DNA of 16,955 bases from Candidatus Omnitrophota bacterium (lineage in GTDB: Bacteria > Omnitrophota > Gorgyraeia > Aquiviventales > Aquiviventaceae): NCBI GenBank assembly GCA_016206585.1, contig JACQRE010000121.1, positions 1 through 16,955 on the forward strand. Direction: 5' to 3'. Below the pieces are notes generated by a model, which had not been told where the DNA came from, did no database searches, and saw only the letters and a program-made list of their open reading frames with translations. Both the position numbers and the translations under genes were made by a program. Every line of letters starts with the position of its first letter. Positions within the stretch are counted from its first letter, which is position 1. Shown here in pieces: positions 12,812 through 16,955 of this stretch.

Positions 12812-13617
12812 TGGAGCCTTGGCAGGCTGCGCTGCTCGGGGTCGTGGAGGGGCTCACCGAGTTCCTGCCGGTGTCCTCGACCGGCCACCTGATCCTCGTC
12901 TCGCAGTGGCTCGGCCTGCAGGGCGAGTCGGTCAAGACGTTTGAGGTGGTGATCCAGTCCGGCGCGCTGGCGGCGGTGCTGGGCCTCTACCGCCACCGCG
13001 TGGCCGCGATGGGGCGCGGCCTGCTCGGCCGTGATCCGGACGGCAGGCGGCTGCTCGCCAACCTGTTCGTGAGCTTCCTGCCGGCTGTCGCCGCGGGAGC
13101 GGCGCTGCACCAGCTGATCAAGGCGCGGCTGTTTGCCACGTGGCCCGTCGTGGCGGCGCTGGCCGCGGGCGGGATCGTGATGGTGCTGGCGGATCGCTGG
13201 CTGCGCGGCGGCCGCCGGCGCCAGGCGATGGCCATTGACGGCGTGACGCTGGGGATGGCCGCACTCATCGGCTGCGCACAGTGTCTCGCGTTGTGGCCCG
13301 GCACGTCCCGCGCCATGGCCACCATGGTGGCCGGGATGCTGTTGGGTCTCTCGGCCACCGCCGCGGCCGAGTACAGCTTCCTGCTCGCGCTGCCCACGCT
13401 GGGCGCGGCGACGCTGCTCGACCTGATGAAAGGCGGCGACGTGCTCCTGCAGGAACTCGGAGGGGCCTCGGTCGCCTTAGGATTCGTCACCGCCGCGGTG
13501 GTCGCCGCCCTGGCGATCCGCGGCTTCATCCAGTACCTGACGCGGCACGGCCTGGCGCTCTTTGGATGGTATCGGATCGCGTTGGCGGTGCTCGTGTGGA
13601 TGGTCGTTCCATCGTAG
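12811..13617 (+). CDS. uppP: Undecaprenyl-diphosphate phosphatase
   Basis: UppP (BacA) dephosphorylates undecaprenyl diphosphate to recycle the lipid carrier for peptidoglycan and other envelope polymers, and confers bacitracin tolerance. The 268-residue membrane protein begins MEPWQAALLG and has the first signature EGLTEFLPVSSTGHL (Glu13, Glu17, His26). The second signature WPGTSRAMATMVAG (162-175) keeps PGTSR but has AM where SG is usual. Seven or eight hydrophobic segments span the protein. The start ATG 12811 shares one base with the redoxin stop; an in-frame TTG immediately before it is less likely. The stop codon forms part of the Shine-Dalgarno of the small gene that follows. Confidence 0.95.
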   Translation: MEPWQAALLGVVEGLTEFLPVSSTGHLILVSQWLGLQGESVKTFEVVIQSGALAAVLGLYRHRVAAMGRGLLGRDPDGRRLLANLFVSFLPAVAAGAALHQLIKARLFATWPVVAALAAGGIVMVLADRWLRGGRRRQAMAIDGVTLGMAALIGCAQCLALWPGTSRAMATMVAGMLLGLSATAAAEYSFLLALPTLGAATLLDLMKGGDVLLQELGGASVALGFVTAAVVAALAIRGFIQYLTRHGLALFGWYRIALAVLVWMVVPS

Positions 13618-13627
13618 GAGGTGAGTG

Positions 13628-13738
13628 ATGGCAACGCGCCGGAAGATCGCGAAACGGCCCAAGGCCAAGCGGGTGGCTCCCAAGAAACGGATGAGCCGCC
13701 GCGGGTCCATGGGCTCATGCTCCTGTTGCTCCTGCTAG
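13628..13738 (+). CDS. Tiny basic protein with Cys-rich tail (36 aa), family unknown
   Basis: An ATG at 13628 follows AGGAGGTGA (13616-13624), a nine-base match to the usual 16S rRNA 3' end, which overlaps the uppP stop codon. The 36 residues are strongly basic over the first 26 (ATRRKIAKRPKAKRVAPKK) and end in SCSCCSC. Such a strong ribosome site for so short a frame argues that it is translated, coupled to uppP. The basic part resembles nucleic-acid- or membrane-binding tails and the four clustered cysteines could bind metal or react with oxidants. I do not recognise the family. An overlapping longer frame beginning at the GTG 13621 runs into the inverted repeat downstream and is not credible. 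Confidence 0.65.
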   Translation: MATRRKIAKRPKAKRVAPKKRMSRRGSMGSCSCCSC

Positions 13739-13740
13739 GA

Positions 13741-13877
13741 GAATCACCAAACACCAAATTCCAAACATCACACAATCACCAAGTGACCAATGACCGAATG
13801 ACCAAACCCGGGTTTGGTAATTGGTTGATTGGTGATTGGATCTTATTTGGTGTTTGGAATTTGGTCATTGGTGATTG
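13741..13877. repeat. Long imperfect inverted repeat centred on CCCGGG
   Basis: Two arms of about 68 nt meet at a perfect 18-bp palindrome, ACCAAACCCGGGTTTGGT (13801-13818). The distal ends match too: AATCACCA (13742-13749) with TGGTGATT (13869-13876), and AACACCAAATTCCAAA on the left with its complement on the right. The left arm is C/A-rich and the right G/T-rich, built from CCAAA, CACCAA and TTTGG, TTGGTGATT words. It follows the small gene by 2 nt and ends before the trxB promoter. It probably acts as a transcription terminator for the operon and looks like a dispersed intergenic repeat. It is AT-richer than its surroundings. Confidence 0.8.
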
Positions 13878-13892
13878 CTAGTCTGGCGCGGC

Positions 13893-13921
13893 TTGACGTC
13901 TCTCTCGCCTAAGCGGATACT
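13893..13921 (+). promoter_or_regulatory. Sigma70-type promoter of trxB
   Basis: TTGACG (13893-13898, 5 of 6) and GATACT (13916-13921, 4 of 6) are exactly 17 nt apart. The predicted start lies near 13928, only about 3 nt before the trxB ATG at 13931. No ribosome site precedes that ATG, consistent with a leaderless message. Confidence 0.65.
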
Positions 13922-13930
13922 GTACGTCCT

Positions 13931-14875
13931 ATGTCCACGACACCCGAACAGGTCATCATCGTCGGATCCGGGCCGGCCGGCCACGCCGCCGCCATCTACA
14001 CGGCGCGGGCCAACCTCAACCCGTTCATGTTCGAGGGCTACACGGCGGGCGGCATCCCCGGCGGCCAACTCATGACGACGACCGAGGTCGAGAACTACCC
14101 CGGCTTCCCTGAGGGGATCCAGGGCCCCGAGCTCATGGACGCGCTGCGGAAGCAATCGCTGCGGTTTGCGACCCGGATCGTCACGGAGGACGTCGTGAAG
14201 GTCGACCTCTCAAAGCGGCCCTTCACCGTGGCCTCCTCGGAGCGGACCGTCACCACCCAGGCGCTGATCATCGCCACGGGGGCGACCGCCAAACGGCTCA
14301 ACCTCCCCAGCGAGCCGACGTTGTGGAATAAGGGCATCTCGGCCTGCGCGGTGTGCGATGGCGCGCTGCCCATCTTCCGCGGCAAACCGTTGGTGGTCGT
14401 CGGTGGGGGCGATTCGGCGGCGGAGGAGTCCACGTTTCTCACCAAGTTCGCCTCGAAGGTCTACCTCGTCCACCGGCGGGATGCGCTGCGCGCCTCCAAG
14501 ATCATGCAGGAGCGGGTGCTCAAGCACCCGAAGATCGAGGTGCTCTGGCACACCGTCGTCGCGGACGTGCTCGGCGAGGGCGCCGTCTCCGGCGTGCGGC
14601 TGAAGGAGGTCGCGACGGGGAAGACGCGGGATCTCGCCTGCGGCGGCCTCTTCTACGCCGTCGGCTTCACCCCCAACACCGCGATCGTCTCCGGCCAGCT
14701 TGACCTCGACCAAGACGGCTATATCGTCACGCAGCCGGGTTCCACCACGACCTCGGTGGCCGGCGTCTTCGCGTGCGGCGACGTGCAGGACAAGCGCTAC
14801 CGCCAGGCCATCACGGCTGCGGGCAGCGGCTGCATGGCGGCGATGGACTGCGAGCGCTGGCTCGCGGCAGTGTAA
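13931..14875 (+). CDS. trxB: Thioredoxin reductase (NADPH)
   Basis: This flavoenzyme reduces thioredoxin with NADPH in the cytoplasm. The 314 residues show GSGPAG (12-17) for FAD, the redox-active CAVC (139-142), GGGDSA (158-163) with HRRDALR for NADPH, and the C-terminal FAD motif GVFACGDV. GTTEVENYPGF-like sequence (TTTEVENYPGFPEG, 49-62) is standard. The ATG at 13931 is the family start and has no Shine-Dalgarno. The promoter places the transcript start about 3 nt upstream, so translation may be leaderless. The following glycosyltransferase starts 2 nt after the stop, and an arsenate-reductase-like gene comes next, so thioredoxin recycling may serve that enzyme. No trxA is visible in the window. 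Confidence 0.97.
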   Translation: MSTTPEQVIIVGSGPAGHAAAIYTARANLNPFMFEGYTAGGIPGGQLMTTTEVENYPGFPEGIQGPELMDALRKQSLRFATRIVTEDVVKVDLSKRPFTVASSERTVTTQALIIATGATAKRLNLPSEPTLWNKGISACAVCDGALPIFRGKPLVVVGGGDSAAEESTFLTKFASKVYLVHRRDALRASKIMQERVLKHPKIEVLWHTVVADVLGEGAVSGVRLKEVATGKTRDLACGGLFYAVGFTPNTAIVSGQLDLDQDGYIVTQPGSTTTSVAGVFACGDVQDKRYRQAITAAGSGCMAAMDCERWLAAV

Positions 14876-14877
14876 CG

Positions 14878-16392
14878 ATGTGGATGCTCCTCTTCTATAC
14901 GCTCGAAGCGGTCAGTTGGGTGATCCTCGGCGGCCTGAGCCTCCACTGCCTGTGGCTGCTGGCGGTGGCGGCATGGCACGGCCGATCCGCCCTGCCCGAG
15001 CCGGCACCGTTTGACGTCCTGCCGGCCGTGACGGTGCAGCTGCCGGTCTTCAATGAACGGTATGTGGTCGAGCGGCTGCTCGACGCCGTCTCCCGCCTGG
15101 ACTACCCCAGGGACCGGTTGGAGATCCAGGTCCTGGACGACTCCACCGACGACACCCCCCAGCTCGTCGCGGAGCGCCTGGAGCCGCTCCGAGCCCAGGG
15201 CTGCCGCGTCAGCCACCTCCGCCGAGCCTATCGAGCCGGATTCAAGGCCGGAGCGCTCGCCGAGGGGCTGGCCGCGTCTCGCGGGGAGTTCCTGGCCATC
15301 TTCGACGCCGACTTCGTGCCAGCACCCGACTTCCTGCGCCGGACCATCCACCACTTCACCGACCCCGGGATCGGGATGGTCCAGACCCGCTGGAGCCACC
15401 TCAACCGCGCCGACTCCTTCCTGACCCGCGCGCAGGCGCTCATGCTCGACGGCCACTTCCTGATCGAGCAGGTCGCCCGCTCCCGCAGCGGCACCTTCTT
15501 CAACTTCAACGGGTCGGCCGGCGTCTGGCGCAAGCAGGCCATTCTCGAGGCGGGCAACTGGCAGGCGGACACGTTGGCCGAGGATCTGGACATCAGCTAT
15601 CGCGCGCAGCTCCAGGGCTGGCGCTTCGCGTATCTGCCGGACGTTGTCGTGCCCGCGGAGCTGCCGGTGGAGATGCGCAGCCTGAAGGCCCAGCACCACC
15701 GCTGGGCCCAAGGCACGACGCAGGCCGCCATCAAGCTGCTGCCGGCGATCCTGCGCAGCCGGCAGCCGCTGAAGGTGAAGCTCGAGGCGTGCTGCCATTT
15801 CGCCCACTGGCTGCACTATCCGACCGGGCTGCTCATCGCCATTCTGATCTTCCCGCAGCTGCTCATCACCCGCGCCACGCTGGGTGTCGAGGGCAGCGTG
15901 TGGAGCGGGGTGGCGGGATTGGGGCTCCTGACGAGCACCGCGATGTTCTACGCGGTGTCGCAGCGCCGGGCGGGGGCGACGTGGTGGCGCTGCCTGCTGG
16001 AGCTGCCCACCCTCATGGCGGTCGGGGTGGGGTTGGCGCTCAACAACACCCGGGCCATCTGGCAGGCGCTGCGCGGGGTCCCGGCGACGTTCCACCGCAC
16101 GCCCAAATACCGCGGCCAGGCGGACGGTCCGCGGCCGGCCGGGTATCACTCAACGCTGAGCGGGGCGAAATGGTGGGTCACCGAGGTGGCACTCGGGCTC
16201 TACGCGTCGGCCGCGCTCGGGTATGCCGCCTCACAGTCGCTCTACGCCATCGTGCCGTTTCTCTTGCCCATGTCCACCGGATTCCTCTATTCCGGGCTCA
16301 GCTCGCTGGCCCCCGACCACCTCGTGCGGCTGGGATCGCCGCCATTCGCTCGGACCGGCGCGTCGCTGATGAGCCCGCAGGAATCGCTGTAA
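14878..16392 (+). CDS. Membrane GT2 glycosyltransferase, cellulose-synthase-like
   Basis: The 504-residue protein is a processive-type family 2 glycosyltransferase that uses a nucleotide sugar at the inner membrane. An N-terminal helix (about 8-33) precedes the GT-A domain with QLPVFNE (54-60), VLDDSTDD, the DAD motif (143-145), TLAEDLD (232-238) and QHHRW (272-276), the QxxRW signature. C-terminal hydrophobic segments fall at roughly 310-325, 340-360, 380-400 and 440-480. There is no PilZ domain, so c-di-GMP control as in BcsA is not indicated. The ATG at 14878 is 2 nt after the trxB stop; the frame is open further upstream inside trxB, but without GT2 sequence. The product could be a beta-glucan, glucomannan-like polymer or glycolipid, which cannot be told from sequence. 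Confidence 0.92.
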   Translation: MWMLLFYTLEAVSWVILGGLSLHCLWLLAVAAWHGRSALPEPAPFDVLPAVTVQLPVFNERYVVERLLDAVSRLDYPRDRLEIQVLDDSTDDTPQLVAERLEPLRAQGCRVSHLRRAYRAGFKAGALAEGLAASRGEFLAIFDADFVPAPDFLRRTIHHFTDPGIGMVQTRWSHLNRADSFLTRAQALMLDGHFLIEQVARSRSGTFFNFNGSAGVWRKQAILEAGNWQADTLAEDLDISYRAQLQGWRFAYLPDVVVPAELPVEMRSLKAQHHRWAQGTTQAAIKLLPAILRSRQPLKVKLEACCHFAHWLHYPTGLLIAILIFPQLLITRATLGVEGSVWSGVAGLGLLTSTAMFYAVSQRRAGATWWRCLLELPTLMAVGVGLALNNTRAIWQALRGVPATFHRTPKYRGQADGPRPAGYHSTLSGAKWWVTEVALGLYASAALGYAASQSLYAIVPFLLPMSTGFLYSGLSSLAPDHLVRLGSPPFARTGASLMSPQESL

Positions 16393-16424
16393 TCTGGTCG
16401 TTCAATCACCGAAATCATCTTCCC

Positions 16425-16832
16425 ATGCCCAGCATGCTGTTCGTGTGCGTGGCCAACTCCTTCAGGTCGCAAATGGCGGAGGCGATCGCCAAATCGTTGC
16501 GCCAGCCCGGCTGGGAGATCTGGAGTGCCGGCTCCCATCCCAGCGGAGCTGTCCACCCGCTCGCGCAGCAGCTGATGCAGGAAGTGGGCCTGGACCTGTC
16601 GGGCCACCGCTCGAAAGGGCTGGGCGAGGTGCCGCAGCGGCCGTGGGACTACGTCGTCACGATGGGCTGCGGGGACCGGTGCCCGGCGGTGGCGGCCGCC
16701 ACGCACCTCGACTGGGAGATCCCCGATCCTGCCGGACGGCCGCTCGAAGAGGCCCGCCGCATCCGCGACGACCTGGCCCGCCGCATCCGGCAGCTCATGC
16801 GTGCGGATGCGGGGATTGACAAGACGAAATGA
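16425..16832 (+). CDS. Arsenate reductase (thioredoxin type) / low-molecular-weight phosphatase family
   Basis: The 135-residue protein has the LMW phosphatase P-loop CVANSFR (8-14) followed by SQMAEA. It also has the acidic residue Asp101 in DPAGRP, and Cys82 and Cys86 in VTMGCGDRCPAV. The extra cysteines are the mark of thioredoxin-dependent ArsC enzymes, which reduce arsenate to arsenite; pure tyrosine phosphatases lack them. The P-loop has SF where ArsC commonly has SC. The ATG at 16425 is followed by another at 16434, and the ribosome site is poor (GAAATCATC). It lies 32 nt after the glycosyltransferase, probably in the trxB unit, which could supply reducing power. No arsenite efflux or ArsR gene is visible, so the arsenic role remains inference. 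Confidence 0.85.
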   Translation: MPSMLFVCVANSFRSQMAEAIAKSLRQPGWEIWSAGSHPSGAVHPLAQQLMQEVGLDLSGHRSKGLGEVPQRPWDYVVTMGCGDRCPAVAAATHLDWEIPDPAGRPLEEARRIRDDLARRIRQLMRADAGIDKTK

Positions 16833-16918
16833 GTGCGGCAAGATGGAGTTCCTGCCCAGGCAAGGCCCCAATCGGATTCCGTGATTGCGCTCAAGACCAG
16901 AGAAGAGGAGGAACACCC

Positions 16919-16955
16919 ATGCGTCTTCGGTTTCTGCTCGGCACGCTGACGGCGG
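16919..16955 (+). CDS. N-terminus of a probable exported protein (partial)
   Basis: An ATG at 16919 has GGAGG (16907-16911) 7 nt upstream, an excellent ribosome site. The 12 visible codons read MRLRFLLGTLTA, a positively charged start followed by hydrophobic residues, as in a signal peptide. The window ends before any family could be recognised. The 86-nt gap after the arsC-like gene contains no clear terminator. Confidence 0.7.
   Translation, partial: MRLRFLLGTLTA

Noticed and set aside
13621..13881. An 86-codon plus-strand frame starting at GTG 13621
   Set aside because: It lies in a different frame from the SD-led 36-codon gene and about half of it is the inverted repeat, so it would encode repeat-derived sequence.
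14797..16149. A 450-codon minus-strand open frame opposite the GT2 gene
   Set aside because: The opposite strand encodes an intact glycosyltransferase with all motifs, and the antisense translation lacks domains and a plausible start.
1..16955. CRISPR array, tRNA, rRNA, insertion sequence or prophage
   Set aside because: No regularly spaced direct repeats, no cloverleaf or rRNA segments, and no transposase, integrase or phage structural motifs were seen on either strand.

Overview
The window is GC-rich (roughly two thirds G+C by eye), densely coded and reads as bacterial chromosome. lpxD (lipid A synthesis) points to a Gram-negative outer membrane. A plant-type soluble acyl-ACP desaturase, an FbaB-type class I aldolase, a short alpha-glucan phosphorylase, an orphan CpaF-type ATPase and long palindromic intergenic repeats together suggest a deep-branching environmental lineage such as Omnitrophota, Nitrospirota or Methylomirabilota. 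The sequence alone does not decide among these. I saw no rRNA, tRNA, CRISPR array, transposase or prophage.

Layout. 1-2850 (+): the tail of an unknown gene, alpha-glucan phosphorylase, then an acyl-ACP desaturase with its own promoter. 2851-3024: hairpins between convergent genes. 3025-3479 (-): an infA-csp unit with an intrinsic terminator inside its leader. 3665-5627 (+): lpxD, a small two-helix membrane protein and an exported MsrA, with overlapping ends. 5748-8302 (-): fbaB with terminator and promoter, then cpaF. 8469-9023 (+): a receiver-Fis regulator, facing a double-receiver protein (9116-9889, -) across an 85-nt palindrome. 9890-10108: an AT-rich regulatory island with a perfect 13+13 bp palindrome. 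10109-13738 (+): a probable operon made of a TatD remnant, CbiX-like chelatase, histidine kinase, response regulator, exported redoxin, UppP and an unreported-looking 36-codon basic/cysteine protein with a full-length Shine-Dalgarno. 13741-13877: a long inverted repeat. 13931-16832 (+): trxB (possibly leaderless), a GT2 glycosyltransferase and an ArsC/LMW-phosphatase family protein. The window ends 37 nt into an exported protein.

How the genes fit together. Thiol redox chemistry recurs: MsrA and ArsC-type enzymes are usually reduced by the thioredoxin system, TrxB supplies it, and a redoxin lies in the signalling operon. Envelope functions (lpxD, uppP, GT2, the small membrane proteins) are interleaved with them. 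Three separate signalling loci lie within 4 kb. The main candidates for novelty are the leader terminator of infA-csp, the TatD remnant kept as the leader ORF of a six-gene operon, the tiny basic/Cys protein behind uppP, and the palindrome in front of the double-receiver gene.
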